Below, one piece after another: positions 19,110 to 29,800 of a stretch of 64,000 nucleotides of DNA. The notes under the pieces are model-generated. The model saw only the letters and a list, made by a program, of their open reading frames with translations, was not told the DNA's origin and did no database searches. Origin of the DNA: VAZQ01 sp963744275 (GTDB lineage Bacteria; Pseudomonadota; Alphaproteobacteria; Rhizobiales; Xanthobacteraceae). Each line of letters starts with the position of its first letter. Within the stretch, counting starts at the first letter, position 1. Location: positions 310,001 to 374,000 of the forward strand of contig CAVUSX010000019.1 in the NCBI GenBank assembly GCA_963744275.1. Reading direction: 5' to 3'. The translations under genes were made by a program, and so were the position numbers.

Positions 19110-20652
19110 CGTCGTCCTGGCCCGCGCGAGCGAGGTCGCCGCAAAGCCGCCCATCGAGCGCCCGCTCGAGCACACGGGCGCCGACGGCAAGGTCGTCGCC
19201 CAGTCGTGGCTCGCCCGCAAGACCACCGAGCGCATGGCCGCGCTCGGCAAGCTCCTGCGCACCACGGCGTTCAAGCTGACGCTGGTTTATCTGATCGTGT
19301 TCGCGCTGTTCGCGGCGTTCCTGCTCGGCTATTTCGCCTGGAACACGCGCCGGCTGATCAACGAGCAGATCACCGAGACCGTCGACGCCGAGATCCAGGG
19401 CCTCAGCGAGCAATATCGCCAGGGCGGCATCCGCCGCCTGGTCTTCGCCATCGAGGCGCGCGCGCGCCGGCCCGGCTCGAGCCTGTATCTCCTCACCACC
19501 GCGGCGGGCGAGGGCGTGGCCGGCAATGTCGGCTCGCTGGCGACCGGGATCCTCGACCAGCCGGGCTGGTTCGAGACCGTCTATCGCCGCGTCGACGAGC
19601 AGGATGCCTCCGAGCACCACGCCCTGGTGCGCGTGGATCAGCTGCCGGGCGGCTTCCATCTGCTGGTCGGGCGCGATCTGGAGGAGCGCGAGCGTTTGTA
19701 TGACGTCGTGCTGGCGGCCGGCCGCTGGTCGGTGGCGATCGTGGTCGTGATGGGCCTCGCCGGCGGCTTCTTCGTGGCGCGCCGCGTGCTCACGCGCATC
19801 GATGCGATGACGCAGACCACCCGCACCATCATGCAGGGCGACCTGCATGAGCGCCTGCCGATCGCCGGCACCGGCGACGAGCTCGACCGCCTGGCGGTCA
19901 ATCTCAACGCCATGCTGGAGCGCATCGAGGCGCTGATGCACGGCCTCAAGGAGGTCTCCGACAATATCGCGCACGATCTCAAGACCCCGCTGACGCGTCT
20001 GCGCAACCGCTGCGAGGAGGCTTTGCGGGCAGGGCAGAGCGAAACCCAGTATCGCGAAGCGCTCCAGAGCACGATCGAGGAATCGGAGGCGCTGATCACC
20101 ACCTTCAACGCGCTCTTGATGATCGCGCGGGCCGAATCGGGCCAGGCCCGCGACGACATGGTCGCGTTCGACGCAGCCGAGATCGTGCGCGGCATCGGCG
20201 AGCTCTACGAGCCGCTGGCCGACGACAAGGGGCTGCGCCTCGAGGTCGCGACCGGAACGGCGGCGTGGGTGCGCGGAAACCGCGAATTGATCAGCCAGGC
20301 GCTCGCCAATCTGGTCGACAATGCCATCAAGTACGGCGCATCCGGGGGCAGCGTCGTCAACGGCCACCCGGCCGAGATCGTGCTCAAGGCGGCGGATCGG
20401 GGCGATCGCATCCTGCTCTCGGTCGCCGACAACGGTCCCGGCATCGCGGTGGCCGATCGCGGGCGCGTGCTCGAGCGCTTCGTGCGGCTCGAGCAAAGCC
20501 GCTCGGAGCCGGGTTCCGGGCTGGGCTTGAGCCTGGCGTCGGCGATCGCGCGGCTGCACGGCGGCGAGCTCATCCTGGAGGACAATCATCCGGGCCTGGT
20601 CAGCGCGCTCTCGCTGCCGCGGCTGCCGCCGCCGTTGCCGCCGGCGGCCTGA
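19096..20652 (+). CDS. Sensor histidine kinase with HAMP domain
   Basis: 518-residue membrane kinase, cognate to the preceding regulator. It has a cytoplasmic leader of ~55 residues and two membrane helices (about 60-80 and 210-230) flanking a periplasmic sensor of ~130 residues. A HAMP linker, H-box NIAHDLKTPLTRLRN, N-box NLVDNAIKYG, G1 DNGPGI and G2 GSGLGLSL follow. The GTG start at 19096 lies inside the regulator gene. All catalytic boxes are intact in one frame, unlike several other kinases in this window. Confidence 0.92.
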   Translation: MTANDVVLARASEVAAKPPIERPLEHTGADGKVVAQSWLARKTTERMAALGKLLRTTAFKLTLVYLIVFALFAAFLLGYFAWNTRRLINEQITETVDAEIQGLSEQYRQGGIRRLVFAIEARARRPGSSLYLLTTAAGEGVAGNVGSLATGILDQPGWFETVYRRVDEQDASEHHALVRVDQLPGGFHLLVGRDLEERERLYDVVLAAGRWSVAIVVVMGLAGGFFVARRVLTRIDAMTQTTRTIMQGDLHERLPIAGTGDELDRLAVNLNAMLERIEALMHGLKEVSDNIAHDLKTPLTRLRNRCEEALRAGQSETQYREALQSTIEESEALITTFNALLMIARAESGQARDDMVAFDAAEIVRGIGELYEPLADDKGLRLEVATGTAAWVRGNRELISQALANLVDNAIKYGASGGSVVNGHPAEIVLKAADRGDRILLSVADNGPGIAVADRGRVLERFVRLEQSRSEPGSGLGLSLASAIARLHGGELILEDNHPGLVSALSLPRLPPPLPPAA

Positions 20653-20812
20653 CGATCGCGGCGCCGGCGGGGAATGCGGGCGAGCGCCCTGCCGGCTTGC
20701 GGGCGTGCTGAAACTTTGCTCATTTCAGCGGCGACCTTGCCCCGGCGTTTGAGCGACATAACGACGGCCTCCTCCACAGGTGGCGCCGCCGCGGTGTTCC
20801 GATTGGACCCGA

Positions 20813-23812
20813 ATGGAACATTCGATCCCGCGCGCGACTCGATCGAGCGATCAAGGCGAAGGTATTCTCGCCCGGCGCGTCGCGCTCGCCGGCGCGGTGC
20901 CGGTCGCGCACGACGCGCGGGCGCGCGTGACGGCCTGGCTCGCCGACATCGCGGATCAGCCGGCGGCCGCCGCGCTCACGCGGCTCCTCGCCGATCACCC
21001 CGCCGTGCAGGAGTTGCTCGCCGGTTTCAGCGACAGCGCGCCTTATCTTTGGGACCTCGTCCGTGCCGACCCGGGGCGGCTCGCGACCCTCCTGCAATCC
21101 GATCCCGACGCCCGCTTCGCGGATATTCTGGCCGCCGCCGACCGATCCGCCGCCGCGACCCCGGACGACGCCGGCGTCATGACGCTGCTGCGCCGCCTCA
21201 AGGCGGAAGCCGCGCTCTTGATCGCGCTCGCCGATGCCGGCGGCGTATGGCCGGTGATGCGCGTGACCGCGGCGCTGACGCGCCTTGCCGATGCGGCCGT
21301 CGGCATCGCGGTGCGCCATCTCATGGCCGAGGCCGCCCGCACCGGCGCTCTCCAGCCCGCGGATCCGCAACGGCCCGAGCAGGGGAGCGGCTATTTCGTG
21401 CTGGCGCTCGGCAAGATGGGCGCCGATGAGCTCAACTATTCGAGCGACATCGATCTCATCGTCCTCTACGACATCGCCGCCTCGACCGTGGTGCCCGGAA
21501 CCGAGCCGGCGCCGTTCTACGTGCGCCTGACGCGGCGGCTGGTGAAGCTGCTGGCCGAGCGCACCGCCGACGGTTATGTGTTCCGCACCGACCTGCGGCT
21601 GCGGCCCGATCCGGCTTCGACCCAGATCGCGGTGTCGACCGCGGCCGCGCTCCATTACTACGAAAGCATCGGACAGAACTGGGAGCGGGCCGCGCTCATC
21701 AAGGCGCGGCCGTGCGCCGGCGACATCGCGGCCGGCCACGCGCTGCTCGCGGCGCTCGCGCCCTTCATCTGGCGAAAATATATCGATTTCGCCGCCATTA
21801 CCGACATCCACGCCATGAAGCGCCAGATCCATGCCTATCGGGGCCATGGCGAGATCAGCGTCGAGGGACACAATATCAAGCTCGGACGCGGCGGCATCCG
21901 CGAGATCGAGTTCTTCGTGCAGACGCAGCAACTCATCCTCGGCGGCCGCCATCCCGAATTGCGCGCGCCGCAGACCCTCGCCGCGCTGGCGATCTTGGCC
22001 GAGGGCGGCTGGATCGACGACCGCGCCCGCGATGAGCTGGACGCCGCCTACCGGTTCCTGCGTCTGGTCGAGAACCGGTTGCAGATGGTGGCGGACGAGC
22101 AGACCCAGAGCTTGCCGTCCGACCCGGCCGCCCTCGATTCTTTTGCCCGCTTCGTCGGCTTTTCCGGCCGCGATGCCTTCGCGGATGTGCTGCTCGGGCA
22201 TTTGCGCGACGTTCAGCGCAACTATGAGAACCTGTTCGAGCATGCCCCGCAGCGCGGGCCGCAGCCGCGCGCCCTCCTGTTTCCGCCCGACGCCGACGAC
22301 CGCGACACGCTCGCCCGGCTGGCCGAGATGGGCTTCCGGCAGCCCGCCGAGGTATCGGCGCGGGTGCGGCGCTGGCTGTCCGGCAGCGCTCCCTCGTTGC
22401 GCGGCGGCTTCGCCCGCGCCCAGCTGGCCGAGCTCGTTCCGCTGCTGCTTGGCCACTTCGTCCGCTCTCCCGATCCGGACGCGGCGGTGAACGCCTTCGA
22501 TCGGTTCATCGCCGCCCTGCAGGGCGGCGGCCGCCTCTACTCGCTGCTGCGGCAGAATCCCGACCTCATCCCGCTGATCGCGCTGGTGCTGCAAACCGCG
22601 CCGCGGCTGGCGGACGGTCTGGCGCAGTTCCCGGAGGTGATGGACGCGGTGATCGATCCGAGCTTCTTCGGCGCGCTGCCGCAGGAAGCCGAGCTCGCCG
22701 CCTCGCTTGCGCGCTCGCTCGGGCAGGCGTCCTCGCACGAGGACTTTCTCGACCGCATCCGCGTCTTCGCCCAGGAGCACATGTTCCTGATCGGCACCCG
22801 GGTCTTGTCCGGGACCGTGTCGGCCGAGCAGGCGGGCGAGGCCTTCGCCCGGCTGGCGGAGCTGCTCATTCGTTCGCTCGCGGACGTGGTCGAGGAGAAT
22901 TTCATGGCGCTGCACGGCGGCGTGCGGGGCCAAGAGACCGCCATACTGGCGCTGGGCAAGCTGGGTGGACGCGAGATGACCGCGACCTCCGATCTCGATT
23001 TGATCGTCGTCTACGACTTCGATCCCGCGCAGCCGGATTCGAGCGGGCCGCGCCCGTTGCACGGAGCTCAGTATTTCGCCCGGCTGGTGCAGCGCCTGAT
23101 CGGCGCGCTCACCGCGCAGACCAATCACGGGGTGCTCTACCGGGTCGACATGCGGCTGCGGCCCTCGGGGCGTTCCGGGCCGCTCGCCACCCAGATCGAC
23201 GCCTTTGCGATCTATCAGGACAGCGAAGCCTGGACCTGGGAGCACATGGCGCTGACGCGGGCGCGCGTGGTGGCGGCGTCGCCGGCATTCGGGCCGCGCG
23301 TGGAGGAGGTCATTCGCGCCGCCCTGTGCCGCCCGCGCGACCGCGATGCGCTGGCCGCCGACGTGGTCGAGATGCGCCGGGCCATCGCGCAGGAGAAGGG
23401 CGACGGCGACCGCTGGGATCTCAAGTTTGCCGCCGGCGGGCTCGTCGACATCGAGTTCATCGCGCAATATCTGCAGCTCCTGCATGCCGCCGAGCGGCCG
23501 GAGATTCTCGACCCCTCGACGGCGCGCGCGCTCGAGAAGGCCTGGCGCCTGGGCGTGCTGGCGACCGAGGATGCCGAGGTGTTGCGCGGCGCCGTGCGGC
23601 TCTATCACGACCTGACGCAGCTCTTGCGGCTGTGCCTGCCGGGGCCGTTCGACCCCCGGACTATCGATCACACGACTGCCGATTCCGGCCTGGTCGGATT
23701 GCTGGCGCGCGCCGCCGACGTGCCGGATTGGGTCACGCTCGATGCATTCGTGGTGGAGACGCAGGCCAAGGTGCGCAAGTGCTTCACCCGCATTCTCGGC
23801 GAGGCGCCGTGA
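20813..23812 (+). CDS. glnE: Glutamine synthetase adenylyltransferase/deadenylylase GlnE
   Basis: 999-residue bifunctional enzyme that attaches AMP to, and removes it from, glutamine synthetase in response to PII, controlling nitrogen assimilation. The two nucleotidyltransferase halves are clear: SSDIDLIVLYD near residue 210 (deadenylylation half) and TSDLDLIVVYD near residue 725 (adenylylation half). Each precedes a helical regulatory region. Start ATG 20813; an in-frame GTG at 20780 is possible. Length is normal and the frame is intact. Confidence 0.95.
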   Translation: MEHSIPRATRSSDQGEGILARRVALAGAVPVAHDARARVTAWLADIADQPAAAALTRLLADHPAVQELLAGFSDSAPYLWDLVRADPGRLATLLQSDPDARFADILAAADRSAAATPDDAGVMTLLRRLKAEAALLIALADAGGVWPVMRVTAALTRLADAAVGIAVRHLMAEAARTGALQPADPQRPEQGSGYFVLALGKMGADELNYSSDIDLIVLYDIAASTVVPGTEPAPFYVRLTRRLVKLLAERTADGYVFRTDLRLRPDPASTQIAVSTAAALHYYESIGQNWERAALIKARPCAGDIAAGHALLAALAPFIWRKYIDFAAITDIHAMKRQIHAYRGHGEISVEGHNIKLGRGGIREIEFFVQTQQLILGGRHPELRAPQTLAALAILAEGGWIDDRARDELDAAYRFLRLVENRLQMVADEQTQSLPSDPAALDSFARFVGFSGRDAFADVLLGHLRDVQRNYENLFEHAPQRGPQPRALLFPPDADDRDTLARLAEMGFRQPAEVSARVRRWLSGSAPSLRGGFARAQLAELVPLLLGHFVRSPDPDAAVNAFDRFIAALQGGGRLYSLLRQNPDLIPLIALVLQTAPRLADGLAQFPEVMDAVIDPSFFGALPQEAELAASLARSLGQASSHEDFLDRIRVFAQEHMFLIGTRVLSGTVSAEQAGEAFARLAELLIRSLADVVEENFMALHGGVRGQETAILALGKLGGREMTATSDLDLIVVYDFDPAQPDSSGPRPLHGAQYFARLVQRLIGALTAQTNHGVLYRVDMRLRPSGRSGPLATQIDAFAIYQDSEAWTWEHMALTRARVVAASPAFGPRVEEVIRAALCRPRDRDALAADVVEMRRAIAQEKGDGDRWDLKFAAGGLVDIEFIAQYLQLLHAAERPEILDPSTARALEKAWRLGVLATEDAEVLRGAVRLYHDLTQLLRLCLPGPFDPRTIDHTTADSGLVGLLARAADVPDWVTLDAFVVETQAKVRKCFTRILGEAP

Positions 23813-23834
23813 ACCGCGCTTGCCGGCGGGTGGG

Positions 23835-26288
23835 CTATCCGACCGCGCGCAAGCCCCGGGTCAGGAACACGTTGAGCTCCTGCACGCCATTGGGGCGCAG
23901 ATTGGCGCGCGACAGCGGCCGGGTGCCGCTGCCGTCGCTCTCCACGCCGCCTTTTGTCGGGCCGCCGTCGACCGGGAGGCGCAGCAGGACGATGGTCCCG
24001 CGGCCGAGCTGCGAGCGGATGCGCATGGTGCCGCCGTGCAGCTCGGTCAGCGATTTGGCGATGGCGAGCCCCAGGCCCGAGCCCTGATGGCTCTTGGTGA
24101 GCTGGCTCTCGACCTGCTCGAACGGCCGTCCGAGCTTGGCGAGCGCCTCCTTCGGGATGCCGATGCCGGTATCCGCGATCGCGATCGTGACCGCCGCGCC
24201 GCTGGCGCGGCCGCGGATGATCACGCGGCCGCCGACCGGGGTGAACTTGACCGAATTGGACAGGAGATTGAGCACGATCTGCTTGAGCAGGCGGTGATCG
24301 GCCCGCATGCGGATGCCGTGCGGAACGTCGGCGATCAGATCGAGCCGCTTGTCGTCGGCGCGCGTCGCACACCACCCGCATGGCGTCGTTGAGGAACGCC
24401 TCCAGCACGATCTCCTCCTGCTCCAGGCGGATGCGGCCGGCCTCGATCTTCGACATGTCGAGGATGTCGTTGATGACCTCGAGCAGATATTGGCCGCTTT
24501 GGTGGATGTCCGAGCAGTATTCGCGGTATTTGTCCGGCCCGAGCGGGCCGAACATGCCGGCCCCCATCATCTCGGAGAAGCCGATGATCGCATTGAGCGG
24601 GGTGCGCAATTCGTGGCTCATATTGGCCAGGAACTTGGATTTGGCCTGGTTCGCCTCCTCGGCGCGGGTCTTCTCCTCGGCGTATTTCTCCGCCAGATCG
24701 GCCAGCTCCTGGGTTTGCCGCTCGAGCGCCTGCTGCGAGAGCTGCAGGTCGCTGACCGTCGCCATCAGGCGCTTTTCGCTCTCCATCAGCTTTTCTTCGT
24801 GCCGCTTGATGGTGGTGATGTCGGTGCCGACCGAGACGTAGCCGCCGTCCTTGGTGCGCCGCTCGCTGATGTGCAGCCAACGGCCGTCGTCGAGGCGGGC
24901 TTCGAAGGTGCGGGCGCCGGGAATCTGGCCCTCGCTCGCGACCTGCGAGCGCAGCGTCGGCTTGCGCCCGGCCGCGATGACGGACTCGTAGGACGCGCCG
25001 GCTTCGACCGCGGTACGGGGCAGGTTGTGCAGGTCCTGGAAATTCGAGTTGCACATCACCAGGCGATTCTGCGCGTCCCACACCACGAAGGCTTCCGGGA
25101 TGGTCTCGATGGCGTCGCGCAGCCGCAGGTCGGCCTCGGCGGTCTTCTCGACCAGCGTCTTCTGCTCGGTGACGTCGACCGCGATCCCGATCAGGTGCGG
25201 TCCGGGCTCGCCGGCCTGGTGAACGAGCTCGCAGCGTGCCCGCAGCCAGATCCACTTGCCGTTGGCGTCGCACATGCGGAAGTCGTGATCGACCGACGTG
25301 GCTTTGGCTTCGGCCAGCTGGCCGGCGAGCTCATAGAGCTGCAGGTCGTCGGGATGGACGCGGGAGATGACCTCGCCGAAGCTCAGCAGATCGTCTTTCG
25401 TCGGCAGGCCCAGGATGGCGAACATGGAATGCGACCAGAAGATATGGCCGCGCGCGAGGTCCCAGTCCCATAGTCCGCAGCGTCCGCGGTTGAGCGCGGT
25501 ATCGATGCGCGAGCGCACCGTATCGTAGATGAGATCCGCCTCGCGGGCGCGGATCGCCTGCCAGTGGAAGGCGAAGCCGAGGATCAGCACGACGAAGCCG
25601 GTGGTGGCCGACAGCGTGATGGTCAGCGCCATGTCGGAACGCCAGGACGCCAGCGCATCGTCGCGCCGGTCCACGACCGCGAGCTGGCCGTTCCGAACGC
25701 CGAAATTGCGCACCGTGGCGAAGGCGGGTGTCGAATCCGGCAGCGTCATTTCCGCCATGCCGGCGGCCGCCGCGAACGTCGTCAGCGATTGCGCGTGGCC
25801 CAGCACATCGAGGAGGCGATGCCCCATGATGTCGGCGTCCAGCGGTACCGGAGTGATGACCATCCGGCCGGAATCGTTGATCAGCACATGCGAGATGCCG
25901 GCGATGATGACGCCATCGGCATTGGTCACCAAGAGGTGGCGGCCGGCCGCCCGCGCCCAGGAGGGGATCGCGTGCTCGAGCTCGCCTTGGATGCGCGCGC
26001 GCGAAGTCGTCGCTTCAGGCTCTGGTCGAGCCGCTCCACCAGGACATCGGCGCAGGCTTCGATTTGCTTGGTGATGTCGAAAATCGCCTGCCGGCGATGA
26101 TCGAGGATTTGGACGACGGTTCCGACGCAGATCGTGAGTAGAAATGCGATGATCAAAGCCGGGACGGCGCGACGCAGAGCCGGCTCGGCGGTCAAGAGCC
26201 GCCGATAGGCCGGCTTGGCGATCGATTGGGCCAGTCCCTTGATCGAATCGGACCGTATAGACGCGCTCGCTGCCTCGGCGCGCGCCAT
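23835..26288 (-). CDS. PAS-domain sensor histidine kinase, frameshifted at two sites
   Basis: Large membrane kinase reading from ATG 26288. An N-terminal helix (AVPALIIAFLLTICVGTVVQIL), a periplasmic sensor of ~190 residues and a second helix (about 25580-25640) lead to two PAS domains. A coiled coil, H-box KFLANMSHELRTPLNAII, N-box LNLLSNSVKF, G1 ADTGIGI and G2 GSGLGLAI follow. Two shifts break it. One is a two-base change in the GC-dinucleotide run at 25993-26003, between RLRAR and IQGELEHA. The other is a one-base change near 24360-24380, just after AFLNDAMRVV. Apart from these the sequence is well conserved. It lies convergent to glnE with a 22-base gap. Confidence 0.8.
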
Positions 26289-26580
26289 TGCAGGCCTCCG
26301 TTTCGAAGTTCCCCACCAACCTTCGTCCGGAAGGATGTGCCGCATCTCTCCGAATCACTTTCATTGGAATCGAGAAACGAGGACTTGTCGAGAGTCCAGG
26401 GAGGAAAGGTTCGATTTTTATGGCCGGCGCCGGCCGGGAGCCGTCTGGTTCCCGCGCGCGGTCTGCGGGGGTGCACTCGCCCGCTTCTCGTCTAAAACTC
26501 CACATGGCGGCGGCGCGCTGTGATACATTGGCACGGCCCTGCGGCGTGGTTTCGGCGCCGGAGGACACCGGGAGATCGAT

Positions 26581-27561
26581 ATGAGGCGGCGCGAGTTCAT
26601 CACTTTTCTCGGCGGCGCGGCCGCCGCTTGGCCGCTTTCGGCGCGCGCGCAGCAGCCGGCCATCCCGGTGGTCGGCTTCCTCAACAGCACCTCGCCCGAT
26701 CCCACCCTCCAGCGCGCGGCGGCGTTTCGCGAGGGCCTGAGCGAGGTCGGCTATGTCGAGCGCAAGAACGTTGCGATCGAGTTCCGCTGGGCGGAGTTTC
26801 AGGAGTATCAGCTGCCGCGGCTGGCCGCCGATTTGGTCCGCCAGCCGGTGGCCGTGATCGCGGCGACCGGCAGCACCGCCTGCGCGCTGGCGGTCAAGCG
26901 GGCGACCTCCAACATTCCGACCGTCTTCGAGATCGGCGGTGATCCCATCACGGCCGGTCTGGTCGACAACCTCGACCGGCCGGGCGCCAACCTGACCGGC
27001 GTCAGCCTCAATGCCAAGGTGCTCGGACAGAATCAGCTGAATCTGGTGCGCGACCTGATACCCAAGGCCGCCACCGTCGCCGTGTTCGTCAATCCGAGCA
27101 ATCCGAATTCGGGAACGCGGGCCGGGATCGAGGCGGCCGCGCGCGCCACCGGGGTGCGCACCCTGGTCCTCGACGTCAACAAGGACAGCGGCTTCGACCA
27201 GCCGTTCGGATCGCTGGCCCGGCAGCACGCCGATGCGCTCCTGGTCGGCAATGATCCGTTTTTCCTCGAGTGGCGCGACAAGATCATCGCGCTGGCGGAC
27301 CATTACGCGGTGCCGACCATCTATTCGTCGCGCGCCTACGTGGCGGCCGGCGGCCTGATGAGCTATGGCATCAGCATCACCGAAGGCTACCATCAGGTCG
27401 GCGTCTATGTGGGGCGCATTCTCAAGGGCGACAAGCCGGCCGACCTGCCGGTGGTGAATTCGATCAAGTTCAAGCTGGCGGTCAACATGACCACCGCCCG
27501 CACCCAGAACATCGAGGTCGCGCCGGGGATGCTGGCACGTGCCGACGAAGTGCTCCAATAG
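26581..27561 (+). CDS. ABC transporter substrate-binding protein (ABC_sub_bind family)
   Basis: 326-residue exported binding protein. The N-terminus MRRREFITFLGGAAAAWPLSARAQ is a Tat-like signal typical of this family, which is much expanded in Bradyrhizobium and usually found without transporter genes, as here. Domain landmarks are VVGFLNSTSP, EFRWAE, NIPTVFEIGGDP and MSYGISI. The start ATG is preceded by GGGAG at a good distance. The ligand is unknown. A bidirectional terminator follows 170 bases downstream. Confidence 0.88.
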   Translation: MRRREFITFLGGAAAAWPLSARAQQPAIPVVGFLNSTSPDPTLQRAAAFREGLSEVGYVERKNVAIEFRWAEFQEYQLPRLAADLVRQPVAVIAATGSTACALAVKRATSNIPTVFEIGGDPITAGLVDNLDRPGANLTGVSLNAKVLGQNQLNLVRDLIPKAATVAVFVNPSNPNSGTRAGIEAAARATGVRTLVLDVNKDSGFDQPFGSLARQHADALLVGNDPFFLEWRDKIIALADHYAVPTIYSSRAYVAAGGLMSYGISITEGYHQVGVYVGRILKGDKPADLPVVNSIKFKLAVNMTTARTQNIEVAPGMLARADEVLQ

Positions 27562-27733
27562 GGCGCGCCGCAAGGGTTGCGGGCGCACGCAGCGCCAGCC
27601 CCGCGCGCGAGAGAAATATCGCGGCGCGGCCGAGAAACCGAAGCCGTGCTCGGGCGCATGAAGGACATCGGACGAGCCCGCTCGACGTCCCGGGGATGCC
27701 CCAAGCCCCCCAGCCCCCGCTTTCCCGTCTCGG

Positions 27734-27760
27734 AAACCCCGCCTTCGAGGCGGGGTTTTT
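27734..27760 (+). terminator. Rho-independent terminator, probably bidirectional
   Basis: A ten-base-pair stem, AAACCCCGCC / GGCGGGGTTT, with a five-base loop (TTCGA), is followed by TTTTT. Because the stem begins with AAA on the left, it can also act on minus-strand transcripts arriving from the EcsC-like gene. The rest of 27562-27864 contains no convincing gene. Confidence 0.85.
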
Positions 27761-27864
27761 CCGTTGGCGCCGGCAACTTGAGAGCATTTTCAAGGGAAAA
27801 TGCCTGACCCCCGCGGTGGCCGGCGGTAAACCAATGCGAGATCGCCCGCGGCGGCTCCGAGGGC

Positions 27865-28678
27865 CTAAGCGTCGGCGGGCGACCAACGCGGCCGCCTTGG
27901 ATTCATCGCGAAGCCGCTCATAATGCGCCCGCACCGCGTCCTTGCCATAGGCGCGCTCGAGCCGGCGGATCGCAAAATGGCCGCGGGCCACATCCTGAAA
28001 ATGATCGATGAAAGCGTAGTTGACGGCTGCGCCGCCGAGCGCGCCGACTACCGGAAGGGTTTGGACAGCGAGCTTCTGGCTGACGACCACGCCGAAGCGA
28101 GCGGCGACCTGCGCAATGAAGCGAACCAGGAGGGGAGCGCCCTCCTCGACGATGCCGCGCTCCGTGATGAAGCGTGCCGCCTCGGTAATGGATTTCGCCA
28201 GCATGCCGCGCACCACGAAATAGCCGCTCTCGCCGGCGTCGGCCGCGGCGGTCCTGGCGCCGAGCGCGAACACCTGCACGCAGGAGAGCGCGGCATCCGG
28301 ATCGGCCAGGTTCTCGCCCTCGCTGCGCGCGATATCGGCGATCGAGCGCAACATGATGATGGTCGAGATCGGGATCTCCAGCGGCGCCGTCACCAGGCCG
28401 AGGCTGCCGCCGATGGCGCCCGAGGCGGTGGCCAAGGCCTTGTGCAGCAGGCGCGACGCGGCTTCCGGCCGGTTCTCCAGCGTGCTCAGCGCCACTTTGA
28501 GCGCCGCGTTCAGGGCCTTGGTGGTGGCGGCCGCGATCGCCTGCGAGGCGCCATGCGGGAGCGCCTGGCCGATGAGCTCGATCGGCTTGCCGACGATATT
28601 GCTCAGGCGGGCCGCCAGGCTCGCGTTCTCGAGCAGTTGAACCGCGGTCTTGATGGTTTGCAGATCGTCTTCCGTCAT
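27865..28678 (-). CDS. EcsC family protein
   Basis: About 270 residues starting MTEDDLQTIKTAVQLLENAS. The family pattern is visible: an amphipathic N-terminal region, a glycine-rich stretch (ASGAIGGSLGLVTAPLEIPIST), LPVVGALGGAAVNYAFIDHFQ and the ending LERAYGKDAVRAHYE. EcsC-type proteins are associated with membranes, but their biochemical role is unsettled. As sequenced the frame stays open past the expected end, through the terminator to 27482. A one-base shift near 27875 would restore a stop at 27865 and give an ending ALVAADA, which I take as the true C-terminus. Confidence 0.7.
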
Positions 28679-29104
28679 CTCAATCACGCCAATTCGAAGG
28701 GAGAAGACTTGCGAGCGCTCGAGCCATCCTACGCCGCGCCCGTCAATTCGTTCCGGAATAAGTGAACCACACGTCCTCGCCGCCGTCGTCCGGTCAAAAG
28801 GTGACGGGCGAAGCCGGGTAGCCGGCTTCGCCCGTTTCGGGTGTTTGCTCAAGGCCGGGACCGCCACCGGTTTCCCGGCGGCGGGCTCGGCGGTCGCGGG
28901 CTCAGCGCAGTGTCCGGCCGCTTCCACCGGAATGCGGGAGGAAGATCGTTCCGCGTCCGCCGGAGGAGGGCGTGCGCCCCACCGTCACCCCGGAGGGGAT
29001 CCGGGTGTGGAACGTGGTCACATGGCGGCCGGGCTCACGCGGTTCCTCCACCTTCAGGTGCCGCAGCGGAGACCGCGTGATCGTCGGCGGCTGCACGCAG
29101 TGGC

Positions 29105-29365
29105 CATCGCGCATGATCTCGCCGGGCGGGCAGCTCGGCGGCGGCACGCAGCGGCCGTCGCGCATGATCTGGCCGGGCGGGCAGCTGCGGCGGCGGCACG
29201 CAGCGGCCGTCGCGCATGATCTGGCCGGGCGGGCAGCTCGGCGGCGGCACGCAGCGGCCATCGCGCATGATCTGGCCGGGCGGGCAGCTCGGCGGCGGCA
29301 CGCAGCGGCCGTCGCGCATGATCTGGCCGGGCGGGCAGTTGGGCGGCGGCACGCAGCGGCCGTCA
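29105..29365 (-). repeat. 51-base coding tandem repeat (five units)
   Basis: Units beginning near 29111, 29162, 29214, 29265 and 29316 each encode CPPGQIMRDGRCVPPPS with minor changes. The spacing is 51 bases except between the second and third units, where it is 52 because of one inserted base (CAGCTGCGG in place of CAGCTCGG). The units are almost identical, suggesting recent amplification or slippage. Confidence 0.85.
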
Positions 29366-29800
29366 CGCACGTCGCGGCGATCGCAGCACTGGCCGTTGGG
29401 CAGCCTGATCGAGTCGGGCGGGCAACCGCAGCGGCCGTCGCGCACGTCGCGGGGATCGCAGCACTGGCCGTCGCGCAGCCTGATCTAGTCGGGCGGGCAG
29501 CCGCAGCGGCCGTCGCGCATGTCGCGGGGGTCGCAGCACTGGCCGTCGCGCAGCCTGATCTCGTCGGGCGGGCAACCGCAGCGGCCGTCGCGCACGTTGC
29601 GGGGATCGCAGCACTGGCCGTCGCGCAGCCTGATCTCGTCGGGCGGGCAACCGCAGCGGCCGTCGCGCACGTCGCGGGGGTCGCAGCACTGGCCGTCGCG
29701 CAGCCTGATCGAGTCGGGCGGGCAACCGCAGCGGCCGTCGCGCACGTCGCGGCGATCGCAGCACTGGCCATCGCGCAACCTGATCTCGCCGTCGCGACAG
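29366..29800 (-). repeat. 75-base coding tandem repeat (six units)
   Basis: Units at a strict 75-base period (landmarks at 29401, 29476, 29551, 29626, 29701, 29776). Each encodes a 25-residue cysteine-rich unit of the form CPPDEIRLRDGQCCDPRDVR plus DGRCG. The unit at 29476 contains the stop codon. Every unit has four cysteines including a CC pair, so the folded tail would be a string of small disulfide or metal-binding knots. Confidence 0.88.

Noticed and set aside
20720..23671. 983-codon minus-strand frame opposite glnE
   Set aside because: Composition is typical antisense of a G+C-rich gene; no family features, and glnE on the plus strand is complete.
27482..27864. Extra ~125 residues at the end of the EcsC-like protein
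   Set aside because: The extension runs through a strong terminator and antisense to the ABC binding-protein gene; a one-base shift restores the expected ending.
29105..29800. Regularly spaced near-identical units that look like a CRISPR array
   Set aside because: Units are directly adjacent with no variable spacers, periods are 51 and 75 bases (multiples of three), and they encode a consistent cysteine-rich peptide.
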